Both the position numbers and the translations under genes were made by a program. Under the pieces are notes generated by a model that had not been told where the DNA came from, searched no databases, and was given only the letters and a program-made list of their open reading frames with translations. From Streptomyces hawaiiensis (GTDB lineage Bacteria > Actinomycetota > Actinomycetes > Streptomycetales > Streptomycetaceae): a stretch of 64,000 nucleotides of DNA. Location: assembly GCF_004803895.1 (NCBI RefSeq), contig NZ_CP021978.1:5208001-5272000 (forward strand). Direction: 5' to 3'. Shown piece after piece: positions 6,694 to 14,152 of this stretch (positions are counted from its first letter, which is position 1; each line of letters begins with the position of its first letter).

Positions 6694-7350
6694 TCAGTTC
6701 CCGGCCACCGACTTGACCGCCACGGACACCGGCGCCGACCCACTGATCAGCTCCAGAGTGAGCCCGGCCGTCGCGGGGGTGTCCACCAGCTCCGCCAGCA
6801 CGGCCGCCACGTCGTCGCGCGGGATCGGGCCGCGGCCCGTGCGCGCCTCCAGGCGTACGAGACCCGTGCCCGCGTCGTCGGTGAGCTGGCCGGGGCGCAG
6901 GATCGTCCAGTCCAGGGCGTCCAGCCCGCGCACGTAGGCGTCCGCATCGCCCTTCGCGCGCAGGTACACGTCGAAGATCTCGTCGCCCTGGTGGCCCGGG
7001 TCGGCGCCCATGGACGACACGATCACGAAGCGCCGGACGCCCGCCTTCACCGCCGCGTCCGCGAAGAGGACCGCCGCGGCCTTGTCCACCGTGTCCTTGC
7101 GGGCCACCCCGCTGCCCGGGCCCGCGCCCGCCGCGAAGACCGCGGCGTCGGCACCCCTGAGCCGTTCCGCGACCTCGTCCACGGACGCCGACTCCAGGTC
7201 GAGCACGACCGGTTCGGCACCGGCCTGCCGCAGATCCTCGGCCTGCTCGGCCTTGCGGATGAGTCCCGCCACCTCGTCCCCGCGTGCGGCGAGCAGCCGC
7301 TCCAGCCGCAACGCGATCTGACCATGACCACCAGCGATGACAATGCGCAT
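6694..7350 (-). CDS. NAD(P)-binding oxidoreductase of the atypical SDR (NmrA-like) group
   Basis: 218 aa from the ATG at 7350 (MRIVIAGGHGQIALRLERLL). The GGHGQIA glycine motif at residues 7-13 marks the Rossmann dinucleotide site. IVSSMGADP follows the fourth strand, but the SDR Tyr-x-x-x-Lys is replaced by YLRAKGDAD, which still keeps Tyr and Lys four apart. Such proteins reduce small metabolites or sense NADP. The upstream frame adds 25 residues encoded by a tandem repeat and is not used. Confidence 0.8.
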   Translation of the reverse strand: MRIVIAGGHGQIALRLERLLAARGDEVAGLIRKAEQAEDLRQAGAEPVVLDLESASVDEVAERLRGADAAVFAAGAGPGSGVARKDTVDKAAAVLFADAAVKAGVRRFVIVSSMGADPGHQGDEIFDVYLRAKGDADAYVRGLDALDWTILRPGQLTDDAGTGLVRLEARTGRGPIPRDDVAAVLAELVDTPATAGLTLELISGSAPVSVAVKSVAGN

Positions 7351-7380
7351 GCCTTCGACCGTACGCCCGGACGGCACCGT

Positions 7381-7428
7381 CCGCCGCACGACGTCGGTCA
7401 CACCCCGCCGCACGACGTCGGTCACACC
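7381..7428. repeat. 24-bp tandem duplication
   Basis: A unit beginning CCGCCGCACGACGTCGGTCA occurs at 7381-7404 and is repeated exactly at 7405-7428, between two minus-strand genes. It lies immediately upstream of the SDR-like gene. Confidence 0.9.
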
Positions 7429-7437
7429 CCGCAGGCC

Positions 7438-8697
7438 TTACGGCACTTCGCCCCGCCCCTGCCGCGGCAGCCCCAGCTCCACCGAGGCCGCCGAACCGCA
7501 GTACTCCCGCACCGCGCTGGTCCGCGCCACCACGCGCCCCTGATGCACGACGATCCGGCTGTACGCCAGGGACAGCACCCCCGCGAGCCGGTCCCCGCGC
7601 ACCGCGAGCAGCTCGGCCGGGAAACCCGCCTCCACCCGCACCTCGGGCAGCCCCAGCACCGCCCGTGCCGAGGAACTCACCGCGTCGTATGCCTCTTCGG
7701 GGGACAGCCCGCAACGCGACGCCAGCAAGAAGGCCGCCTCCAGTGGGTCGCCGCGCCCCACCGGGTTGGACACGTCCCGCAGCGCCCCGCTCCCGGCGGC
7801 CACCCGCACCCCGGCCGCGCGCAGCAGCCGTACCGGAGCCGCCCCGCGCCGGTCGACGCCGCCGCAACCGCCCTGCGGCAGGCACACCACCGCCACCCCG
7901 GCCGCCGCGAGTTGGCCGGCCGTCCGCGAGGCCACCTCGGAGGGCAGCCGGCCCAGGTCGCCGCACGGGCTGAGGGTCACCCCGGGGCGCAGTCCGCCCG
8001 CCATCGCCGCGAGCCGGGCCAGCCGGGCCGGGTCGTCGGCGTCCGTGTGCAGGTCGACGGGGCAGCCGTGCTCGGAGGCCACCTCCAGGACCGCCTCCAC
8101 GTACCCCGTCGGATCAGGGTCGAGGTCCGGCCGGCCGCCCACCACCGAGGCGCCCATCTTCACCGCGTCCCGCAGCATCGCCAGCCCGTCCGCACCGGCC
8201 ACCCCGGTCAGCACCCGGGGCATCGCCACCGTCGTCAGCTCCGCCAGCCCGCGCAGCGCCCGGCGCGCCTGGAGCACGGCCGCCAGCGCGCCCAGTCCCT
8301 GGACGTCCCCCACGCGCACGTGCGCCCGTGTCGCCGTCGCCCCGTGCCCGAGCTGGAGCAGCGCGGCCTCCGTCGCCCGGCGCTGCACGTCCTGCGGCTC
8401 GTAGGAGACCGGCCCCTCGGCGTCGGCCGACAGGGCCGTGTCGGCGTGGGCATGCGGCTCGGCCGGGGCCGGCAGCAGCAGATAGCCGCTGAGGTCCACG
8501 CGCGCCCCGCACGCGCGCGTGCCGACCGCCCCCAGGCTGCCGGCCGTGCCGACCGCCTCGATGCGCCCGCCGCCCAGCCGTACGTCCACGGTCCGGCCGT
8601 CCGTGAGCCGTGCTCCGCACAGCAGCAGCGACGACGGGTCGGCCGGACCCGGCGAGGACGACGGGGGCGGTGGCGGCTGCGGCCGGCTGTCGGGCAT
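7438..8697 (-). CDS. amidohydrolase superfamily protein (cytosine deaminase-like)
   Basis: 419 aa. An N-terminal Pro-rich stretch is followed by the small beta domain (SSLLLCGARLTDGRTVDVRLGGGRIEAVG) and a TIM-barrel. Metal-ligand type motifs are EPHAHADTA (His-x-His, about residue 81) and VDLHTDADD (about residue 220). The next ligand position reads LSPCGDLG, where active cytosine deaminase relatives have SHxxxL, so one His is missing. A late Asp may be AGSGALRDVSNP. A degenerate or divergent metal site is possible. The substrate is unknown. Confidence 0.75.
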   Translation of the reverse strand: MPDSRPQPPPPPSSSPGPADPSSLLLCGARLTDGRTVDVRLGGGRIEAVGTAGSLGAVGTRACGARVDLSGYLLLPAPAEPHAHADTALSADAEGPVSYEPQDVQRRATEAALLQLGHGATATRAHVRVGDVQGLGALAAVLQARRALRGLAELTTVAMPRVLTGVAGADGLAMLRDAVKMGASVVGGRPDLDPDPTGYVEAVLEVASEHGCPVDLHTDADDPARLARLAAMAGGLRPGVTLSPCGDLGRLPSEVASRTAGQLAAAGVAVVCLPQGGCGGVDRRGAAPVRLLRAAGVRVAAGSGALRDVSNPVGRGDPLEAAFLLASRCGLSPEEAYDAVSSSARAVLGLPEVRVEAGFPAELLAVRGDRLAGVLSLAYSRIVVHQGRVVARTSAVREYCGSAASVELGLPRQGRGEVP

Positions 8698-8933
8698 CGC
8701 ACTCCAGGGGCTCGGGCTCCGCGCGGAGGACGCATGATCACGCAGAGTGAGACGAGCCTAGGACGGCCTCCCGCCCGTGGCGGGGAGGAGCGCAATAGTC
8801 GTACCGGCGTGGTCCGCTCATGGAACGGGAGGCGCCCACGAGGCTGCCGGGAGGGCGGTCCGGGCGCCCGGGGCGGGTGCCTCGAAACGGATTTGGGTGA
8901 ACGGCAGCCGAGCGTGTAATGTCTTCATCGCTC
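8698..8933. promoter_or_regulatory. promoter region of the tRNA pair
   Basis: No gene is seen in this gap. A possible promoter, TTGGGT at 8893-8898 and TGTAAT at 8915-8920 with a 16-bp spacer, would start transcription about 7 bp before tRNA-Thr. Confidence 0.4.
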
Positions 8934-9006
8934 GCCCCAATAGCTCAGTCGGCAGAGCGTCTCCATGGTAAGGAGAAGGTCAACGGTTCGATTCCGTTTT
9001 GGGGCT
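8934..9006 (+). tRNA. tRNA-Thr (anticodon GGT)
   Basis: Full cloverleaf of 73 nt: acceptor GCCCCAA/TTGGGGC, D arm GCTC/GAGC, anticodon arm TCTCC-ATGGTAA-GGAGA and T arm with TTCGATT. CCA is not encoded. It lies 47 bp before tRNA-Met. Confidence 0.97.
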
Positions 9007-9053
9007 CTGGTGTGACTGGTTCCCGTCGCGAGGCGGGGCCCGGACCACATCAA

Positions 9054-9126
9054 AGCGGTGTAGCTCAGTCGGTAGAGCAAGCGGCTCATAATCGCTGTGT
9101 CACCGGTTCAAGTCCGGTCACCGCTA
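9054..9126 (+). tRNA. tRNA-Met (anticodon CAT)
   Basis: Cloverleaf of 73 nt: acceptor AGCGGTG/CACCGCT, D arm GCTC/GAGC, anticodon arm AGCGG-CTCATAA-TCGCT and T arm ACCGG-TTCAAGT-CCGGT. The first acceptor pair A-T fits an elongator rather than the initiator type. CCA is not encoded. Confidence 0.95.
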
Positions 9127-9131
9127 CTGAC

Positions 9132-9175
9132 AGTAGCCGATTGCGGGGTCGGTCCTTCGATCGGCTACTCTTCTT
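9132..9175 (+). terminator. terminator after the tRNA pair
   Basis: AGTAGCCGAT (9132-9141) pairs perfectly with ATCGGCTACT (9160-9169), and CTTCTT follows. It lies 41 bp before rpmG, so rpmG is either attenuated or has its own promoter. Confidence 0.65.
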
Positions 9176-9215
9176 GCGTTAATACAGTCCATCCGTTCGT
9201 CTTAGGAGCACTCAC

Positions 9216-9380
9216 GTGGCTGCCACCGACGTCCGCCCGAAGATCACGCTGGCCTGCGTGGAGTGCAAGGAGCGGAACTACATCACCAAGAAGAACCGGC
9301 GTAACAACCCGGATCGTCTTGAGATGAAGAAGCACTGCCCGCGTTGCAATGCGCACACCGCGCACCGCGAAACGCGATAA
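9216..9380 (+). CDS. rpmG: 50S ribosomal protein L33 (bL33), zinc-binding form
   Basis: 54 aa, GTG start with AGGAG 7-8 bases upstream. Two Cys pairs (CVEC near residue 14 and CPRC near residue 40) make this the zinc-ribbon (C+) paralogue. The family binds 23S rRNA near the E site. Zinc-free paralogues are used under zinc limitation in Streptomyces, so the gene is expected to be used when zinc is available. It is followed by a hairpin terminator and then the MaoC-type pair, the same order as in mycobacteria (rpmG2-hadA-hadB). Confidence 0.95.
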   Translation: MAATDVRPKITLACVECKERNYITKKNRRNNPDRLEMKKHCPRCNAHTAHRETR

Positions 9381-9395
9381 AAACAGGCTCGTACA

Positions 9396-9429
9396 CGAGG
9401 CCGTTCCCGAGTGATCGGGGGCGGCCTCG
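9396..9429 (+). terminator. terminator after rpmG
   Basis: Compound hairpin: CGAGGCCG (9396-9403) pairs with CGGCCTCG (9422-9429), with an inner CCCGA-GTGA-TCGGG stem. There is no T-tract, as is common in Streptomyces. Confidence 0.65.
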
Positions 9430-9481
9430 CGTCGTTGAGGGACCCGTACCGGTCAGTAGAGCTACCAGGAGGTGCCGAGCC

Positions 9482-9934
9482 ATGGCGCTCGACCAGTCCT
9501 TCGTGGGGCGGACGTACCCGCCCACCGCGCCTTACGAGGTGGGGCGGGAGAAGATCCGCGAGTTCGCCGAGGCGGTCGGGGACGCCAGCCCGGCGTACAC
9601 GGACACGGAGGCCGCCAAGGCACTCGGGCACCCCGACGTGATCGCCCCGCCGACCTTCGTCTTCGCGATCACCTTCAAGGCCGCCGGCCAGGTCGTCCAG
9701 GACCCGCAGCTCGGCCTGGACTACAGCCGCGTGGTGCACGGCGACCAGAAGTTCGCCTATCGCCGCCCGGTCCGCGCCGGTGACCGGCTCACGGTGACCT
9801 CGACCATCGAGGCCGTCAAGTCCCTCGCGGGCAACGACATCGTGGACATCCGTGGCGAGGTGCACGACGAGGCCGGAGAGCACGTCGTGACCGCCTGGAC
9901 CAAGCTCGTGGCCCGCGCGGCCGAGGAGGCGTGA
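9482..9934 (+). CDS. MaoC-type dehydratase subunit, N-terminal hotdog type (HadA-like)
   Basis: 150 aa from the ATG at 9482, which has AGGAGG in front. The sequence is a single hotdog domain of the FAS1-like dehydratase type (YEVGREKIREFAEAVGD, APPTFVFAITF, VHGDQKFAYRRPVRAGD). It lacks the catalytic D-x-N-P-x-H motif, which is in the next gene. In mycobacteria HadA is the non-catalytic partner that binds the acyl chain of the (3R)-hydroxyacyl-ACP dehydratase HadAB, next to rpmG and secE-nusG. Streptomyces has no mycolates, so the physiological acyl substrate here is open. Confidence 0.85.
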   Translation: MALDQSFVGRTYPPTAPYEVGREKIREFAEAVGDASPAYTDTEAAKALGHPDVIAPPTFVFAITFKAAGQVVQDPQLGLDYSRVVHGDQKFAYRRPVRAGDRLTVTSTIEAVKSLAGNDIVDIRGEVHDEAGEHVVTAWTKLVARAAEEA

Positions 9935-9942
9935 GCGACCCC

Positions 9943-10371
9943 ATGACCGCGAAGATCTCCTACGCCGACGTCGAGGTCGGCACCGAACTGCCCGCGCAGA
10001 CCTTCCCCGTGACCCGCGAGACCCTCGTCCGGTACGCGGGCGCCTCCGGCGACTTCAACCCGATCCACTGGAACGAGAAGTTCGCCAAGGAGGTCGGCCT
10101 GCCGGACGTCATCGCGCACGGCATGTTCACCATGGCCGAGGCGATCCGCGTGGTCACCGACTGGACCGGCGACCCGGGCGCGGTCGTCGAGTACGGCGTC
10201 CGCTTCACCAAGCCGGTCGTCGTCCCGAACGACGGCCAGGGCGCTGTGATCGAGGTCGCCGGCAAGGTCGCCGCCAAGCTCGACGACAACACGGTCCGCG
10301 TGGACCTGACGGCGACCAGCGCAGGGCAGAAGGTGCTGGGCATGTCCAGGGCGGTCGTGCGGCTGGCCTGA
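9943..10371 (+). CDS. MaoC-type dehydratase catalytic subunit (HadB-like)
   Basis: 142 aa from the ATG at 9943; a GTG at 9931 overlapping the hadA-like stop is the alternative but would leave only 1 base after GGAGG. The hydratase 2 motif GASGDFNPIHWN (Asp and His catalytic, about residues 40-48) and VIAHGMFTMA are intact. The likely reaction is reversible dehydration of (3R)-hydroxyacyl-thioesters as a heterodimer with the upstream protein. A hairpin terminator closes the unit at 10388-10422. Confidence 0.88.
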   Translation: MTAKISYADVEVGTELPAQTFPVTRETLVRYAGASGDFNPIHWNEKFAKEVGLPDVIAHGMFTMAEAIRVVTDWTGDPGAVVEYGVRFTKPVVVPNDGQGAVIEVAGKVAAKLDDNTVRVDLTATSAGQKVLGMSRAVVRLA

Positions 10372-10387
10372 GACGGCCGCACGCGAT

Positions 10388-10422
10388 GTAAGGGGCGCTC
10401 TCCATTACGGGGCGCCCCTTAC
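10388..10422 (+). terminator. terminator after the hadA/hadB-like pair
   Basis: GTAAGGGGCGC (10388-10398) pairs perfectly with GCGCCCCTTAC (10412-10422), loop 13 nt. Confidence 0.7.
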
Positions 10423-10445
10423 GCATGGCCCGCGCGGACCACCGC

Positions 10446-10475
10446 TTGACTTTGTTAGTGATTGAGCACTAACTT
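10446..10475 (+). promoter_or_regulatory. leaderless tetR promoter with palindromic operator
   Basis: -35 TTGACT (10446-10451) and -10 TAACTT (10470-10475), spacer 18 bp, place the start site at about the ATG at 10483, so the mRNA is probably leaderless. An 18-bp palindrome, TTAGTGATTGAGCACTAA (10455-10472), fills the spacer and overlaps the -10. This is ideal for autorepression by the TetR protein. Confidence 0.75.
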
Positions 10476-10482
10476 AGGTTGC

Positions 10483-11052
10483 ATGGCCAGGATGAGTGCG
10501 GAAGAGCGGCGCGAGAGCGTCATCCGGGCGGCGACGACCGAGTTCGCCCGCGGCGGTTACCACGGCACCTCGACCGAGGCGATCGCCCGACGGGTCGGCG
10601 TCTCGCAGCCGTACCTCTTCCGACTCTTCCCGGGCAAGAAGGCGATCTTCCTGGCGGCGGCTCAGCGCTGCGTCGAGGAGTCGATCCGTGCCTTCGCGGA
10701 GGCCGCCGAGGGCTTGGAGGGTGAAGAGGCCCAGCACGCCATGGCGAACGCGTACACCAAGGTCATCGCGGAACGGCCCGAGCGGCTGATGATGCAGATG
10801 CAGATGTACGTCGCCGTGGCAGCCGCCGAGCAGGAGGGCGACCACGAATTCGGTGAATCGGTCCGGGCCGGCTGGATGCGGCTGTGGGACACCGTCCACG
10901 GGCCGCTGGGTGCCGACGTCAAAGAGACGACGACCTTCCTGGCGTACGGAATGCTCATCAACTGTCTGCTGGGAATGGGCTTCCCTCCCGAGCACCGCGT
11001 CTGGGAGGGGCTGTACCCGTCGGCGAAGCTCACGGGCCGGCTGGAGGCGTGA
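10483..11052 (+). CDS. TetR family transcriptional repressor
   Basis: 189 aa from the ATG at 10483. The N-terminal HTH is typical (TEFARGGYHGTSTEAIARRV, then GVSQPYLFRLFPGKKAIFLAA). The C-terminal ligand-binding half is Met-rich (RLMMQMQMYVAVAAA), which may reflect a hydrophobic ligand. Operators with the same half-sites (TTAGT...ACTAA) lie before this gene and before the MFS gene, so it very likely represses itself and the pump. The inducer is probably a toxic small molecule exported by the pump. Confidence 0.9.
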   Translation: MARMSAEERRESVIRAATTEFARGGYHGTSTEAIARRVGVSQPYLFRLFPGKKAIFLAAAQRCVEESIRAFAEAAEGLEGEEAQHAMANAYTKVIAERPERLMMQMQMYVAVAAAEQEGDHEFGESVRAGWMRLWDTVHGPLGADVKETTTFLAYGMLINCLLGMGFPPEHRVWEGLYPSAKLTGRLEA

Positions 11053-11094
11053 CTGGGAAGGGCGCGTCACCGTGCCCTTCCATGTCCGCGAAAG

Positions 11095-11112
11095 TTAGTA
11101 ATCAATAACTAA
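11095..11112 (+). promoter_or_regulatory. palindromic operator upstream of the MFS gene
   Basis: TTAGTAATCAATAACTAA is an 18-bp palindrome with the same outer half-sites (TTAGT-N8-ACTAA) and length as the operator before tetR. It lies 33 bp before the MFS start and most likely is the TetR site controlling the pump and downstream gene. Confidence 0.75.
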
Positions 11113-11144
11113 TTGCTCGAGTGAATCACCTCTCTGGGGGAGAG

Positions 11145-12581
11145 ATGTCACACCAGACCGCACGTCGCGGGGGAGCCGCCTGGGCCCTCGTCATCACCAG
11201 CGTCGCCGGATTCATGGCGGCCCTCGACAACCTCGTCGTCACCACCGCCCTGCCCTCCATCCGCGAGGACCTCGGCGGAGGACTGCACGACCTGGAATGG
11301 ACCGTGAGCGCCTACACGCTCACCTTCGCCGTCCTGCTGATGTTCGGCGCGGCCCTCGGTGACCGCTTCGGCCGCCGCCGGCTCTTCATCGCGGGACTCA
11401 CCGTCTTCACCGGTGCCTCCGCTGCCGCGGCCCTGGCGCCCGGCATCGACTCCCTCATCGCCGCCCGCGCGGTCCAGGGCGCCGGCGCGGCCGTGATGAT
11501 GCCGCTGACGCTCACCCTGCTGACCGCCGCCGTGCCCGCCGCCAAGCGCGGCATGGCGTACGGCATCTGGGGCGCCGTCAACGGACTCGCCGTCGCCTCC
11601 GGACCGCTCGTCGGCGGCACCCTCACCGAACACATCTCCTGGCAGTGGATCTTCTGGCTGAACGTCCCGCTGGGCCTGGCCCTGCTGCCCCTCGCCCGCC
11701 TCCGCCTCGCCGAGTCCCACGGCACCGGAGCCTCGCTCGACATCCCCGGCACCCTGCTCGCCAGCGGCGGCCTCTTCGGCATCGTCTACGGCCTGGTCCG
11801 CGGCCCGGTCGACGGCTGGACCGGCCCCTTCGTCCTGACGGGTCTGTTCGCGGGCTCCGCGCTGCTCGCCGGATTCGTCCTCTACAGCACACGCGCCAAG
11901 AACCCCATGCTCCCGATGCGGCTGTTCCGCTCCCGGGCCTTCGCCGGCATCAACGCCGCGAGCCTGCTGATGTTCCTCGGCATGTTCGGCTCGATCTTCC
12001 TGCTCAGCCAGTACATGCAGGGCGTCCTCGGCTACTCGCCCACCGAGGCGGGGCTCAGGATGCTGCCCTGGACCGGCATGCCGATGCTGGTCGCCCCGAT
12101 CGCCGGCATCCTGGCCGACCGCATCGGGGGCCGCCCGGTCGTCGCCGCGGGACTCTTCCTGCAGGCCCTGGGCCTCGGCTACATGGCGGTGGTGGCCACG
12201 GCCGACGCCTCCTACGCGGCCCAGCTGCCCGCCCTGATCGTCAGCGGCATCGGAATGGCGCTGTTCTTCGCCCCCGCCTCGCACCTGGTGATGTCCAGCG
12301 TGCGGCCGTCGGAGCAGGGCATCGCCTCCGGCGCCAACAACGCCCTGCGCGAGGTGGGCGGGGCGCTCGGCATCGCCGTCATGGCGTCGATCTTCGCGGC
12401 CCAGGGCGGTTACGAGACCGGCCAGACCTTCGTCGACGGCATGCGGCCGGCCCTGGTGACGGGCTCCGCGGTGGTCGCCCTCGCCGGCATCGCCGCCCTG
12501 CTGATACCGACCCGGCGGCGCGCCGAGCGGCAGGCGGCCTCGGCCGAGCCTGCACCGGTACTGGAGACGGCCGCCCACTGA
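11145..12581 (+). CDS. MFS drug/H+ antiporter, DHA2 (14-TM, EmrB/QacA) family
   Basis: 478 aa from the ATG at 11145 preceded by GGGGGAG. Features of the 14-helix DHA2 group are visible: MAALDNLVVTTALPSI in TM1 (motif D1-like), LGDRFGRRRLF between TM2 and TM3 (motif A) and RAVQGAGAAVMMP in TM4 (motif B). It is predicted to export cationic or hydrophobic compounds driven by protons. It follows its tetR regulator and is followed 31 bp later by a small cytosolic protein, so the three probably form one resistance unit. Confidence 0.92.
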   Translation: MSHQTARRGGAAWALVITSVAGFMAALDNLVVTTALPSIREDLGGGLHDLEWTVSAYTLTFAVLLMFGAALGDRFGRRRLFIAGLTVFTGASAAAALAPGIDSLIAARAVQGAGAAVMMPLTLTLLTAAVPAAKRGMAYGIWGAVNGLAVASGPLVGGTLTEHISWQWIFWLNVPLGLALLPLARLRLAESHGTGASLDIPGTLLASGGLFGIVYGLVRGPVDGWTGPFVLTGLFAGSALLAGFVLYSTRAKNPMLPMRLFRSRAFAGINAASLLMFLGMFGSIFLLSQYMQGVLGYSPTEAGLRMLPWTGMPMLVAPIAGILADRIGGRPVVAAGLFLQALGLGYMAVVATADASYAAQLPALIVSGIGMALFFAPASHLVMSSVRPSEQGIASGANNALREVGGALGIAVMASIFAAQGGYETGQTFVDGMRPALVTGSAVVALAGIAALLIPTRRRAERQAASAEPAPVLETAAH

Positions 12582-12612
12582 CCCCGAAGGACTTACGACA
12601 AGGAGAAGCGGC

Positions 12613-12993
12613 ATGCCGACCCTTCCCTGGACCGTCCCGAACACCCCGCCCCGGGACACCGAGGTGCACGTCTTCGCCTCTCGCTTCGAGACCCGCACGC
12701 TGTGGGGAGCCCTGAAGTTCCTCGCCGGGACGCCCGCCGTCTGGCGGCAGGTCCGCCAAAGCCCCGGCGCCTATGGAGCGACCCTCAAGGCGAAGCCCCT
12801 CGAACGGACCTTCTGGACCCTGTCGGCCTGGGAGTCCAAGGACGCGCTCCACGCCTTCGTCCGCGCGGGTGCCCACGGCCCCGCCTCCCGGGGCCTCGCC
12901 CCGCAGATGAGGGACTCGGCCTTCACCACATGGCAGGTGAACAGCGACGAACTCCCGCTGCCCTGGTCCGAGGCACTCCGCCGCCTGCCCTGA
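12613..12993 (+). CDS. small dimeric alpha-beta barrel-like protein (DUF3291-like)
   Basis: 126 aa, soluble, with AAGGAGAAG before the ATG. Features such as TEVHVFASRFE near the N-terminus, RQSPGAYGATLKAKPLERTFWTLSAWESKDALHAFV and a C-terminal HGPASRG...AFTTWQV resemble ABM/DUF3291-type ferredoxin-like domains found in monooxygenases and heme-degrading proteins. It lies in the TetR-MFS transcription unit. It may modify the exported compound, but no catalytic residues can be named. Confidence 0.7.
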   Translation: MPTLPWTVPNTPPRDTEVHVFASRFETRTLWGALKFLAGTPAVWRQVRQSPGAYGATLKAKPLERTFWTLSAWESKDALHAFVRAGAHGPASRGLAPQMRDSAFTTWQVNSDELPLPWSEALRRLP

Positions 12994-13090
12994 CGACCAC
13001 CACGCGCGCGTGCGGCCCCTTTTCCCTGCGGAACGGGGCCGTACGCACGTGTGCCCGGCCCTGTCAGTACCGTCTCGTACTCTTGAGCCC

Positions 13091-14146
13091 GTGCAGGAAC
13101 TCCACGACGCCCCCCTCGCCCCCCTGACGACCTTCCGGCTGGGCGGCCCCGCGACCCGGCTGATCACCGCCACGACGGACGACGAGGTGATCGCCGCCGT
13201 CCGCGAAGCCGACGAGACGGGCACCCCGCTGCTGCTCATCGGCGGCGGCTCGAACCTCGTCATCGGCGACAAGGGCTTCGAAGGCACGGCCCTCGTCATC
13301 GCCACCAAGGGCTTCTTCCTCGACGGCACGACGCTGGAGCTGGCCGCGGGCGAGATCTGGACCGACGCCGTCGCCCGCACGGTCGAGGCGGGCCTGGCCG
13401 GCATCGAGTGCCTGGCCGGCATCCCCGGCTCGGCGGGCGCGACGCCCATCCAGAACGTGGGGGCGTACGGCCAGGAGGTGTCCTCCACGATCACCGAGGT
13501 CGTCGCCTACGACCGCCGCACCGGCGACACGGTCACCCTGGCCAGCGAGGACTGCGCCTTCTCCTACCGCCACAGCCGCTTCAAGTCCGACCCCGAGCGC
13601 TACGTGGTCCTGCGCGTCCGCTTCTGCCTGGAGGACGCCGACGGTTTCTCCGCCCCTCTCCGGTACGCCGAGACGGCCCGCGCCCTCGGTGTGGAAGCGG
13701 GCGACCGCGTCCCGCTCGCGCAGGCCCGTGAGACGGTGCTCAAGCTGCGCGCCGGCAAGGGCATGGTCCTGGACCCCGAGGACCACGACACCTGGTCGGC
13801 CGGCTCCTTCTTCACCAACCCGATCCTCACGGACACGGACTTCGCGACGTTCCGCGCGCGCGTGCGTGAGCGGCTCGGCGACGGGGTGGAACCCCCCGCG
13901 TACCCGGCCGCCGACGGCCACACCAAGACCTCCGCGGCCTGGCTGATCGACAAGGCGGGCTTCACCAAGGGGTACGGCGCCGGCCCCGCCCGTATCTCCA
14001 CGAAGCACACCCTGGCGCTCACGAACCGGGGGAGTGCCACGACGGAGGATCTCCTCGCCCTGGCCCGCGAGGTCGTGACCGGCGTCCGCGAGGCCTTCGG
14101 CATCACCCTCGTCAACGAGCCGGTGACGGTCGGCGTCAGCCTCTGA
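13091..14146 (+). CDS. murB: UDP-N-acetylenolpyruvoylglucosamine reductase (MurB, type I)
   Basis: 351 aa from the GTG at 13091. It reduces the enolpyruvyl group of UDP-GlcNAc-enolpyruvate to UDP-MurNAc with NADPH and FAD. The FAD-binding segment LIGGGSNLVIGD lies at about residues 48-59, IPGSAGATPIQNVGAYGQE at about 112-130, an active-site Arg in YRHSRFK and the catalytic Ser in WSAGSFFTNP at about residue 240. The C-terminal substrate domain is complete (AAWLIDKAGFTKGY). It is a single-gene unit flanked by the DUF3291-like gene and a convergent SDR-like gene. Confidence 0.97.
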   Translation: MQELHDAPLAPLTTFRLGGPATRLITATTDDEVIAAVREADETGTPLLLIGGGSNLVIGDKGFEGTALVIATKGFFLDGTTLELAAGEIWTDAVARTVEAGLAGIECLAGIPGSAGATPIQNVGAYGQEVSSTITEVVAYDRRTGDTVTLASEDCAFSYRHSRFKSDPERYVVLRVRFCLEDADGFSAPLRYAETARALGVEAGDRVPLAQARETVLKLRAGKGMVLDPEDHDTWSAGSFFTNPILTDTDFATFRARVRERLGDGVEPPAYPAADGHTKTSAAWLIDKAGFTKGYGAGPARISTKHTLALTNRGSATTEDLLALAREVVTGVREAFGITLVNEPVTVGVSL

Positions 14147-14152
14147 GGGGAA

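Noticed and set aside
9931..9942. GTG at 9931 as start of the HadB-like gene
   Set aside because: It would leave one base between GGAGG and the start; the ATG at 9943 was preferred, although spacing there is long and the choice is not certain.
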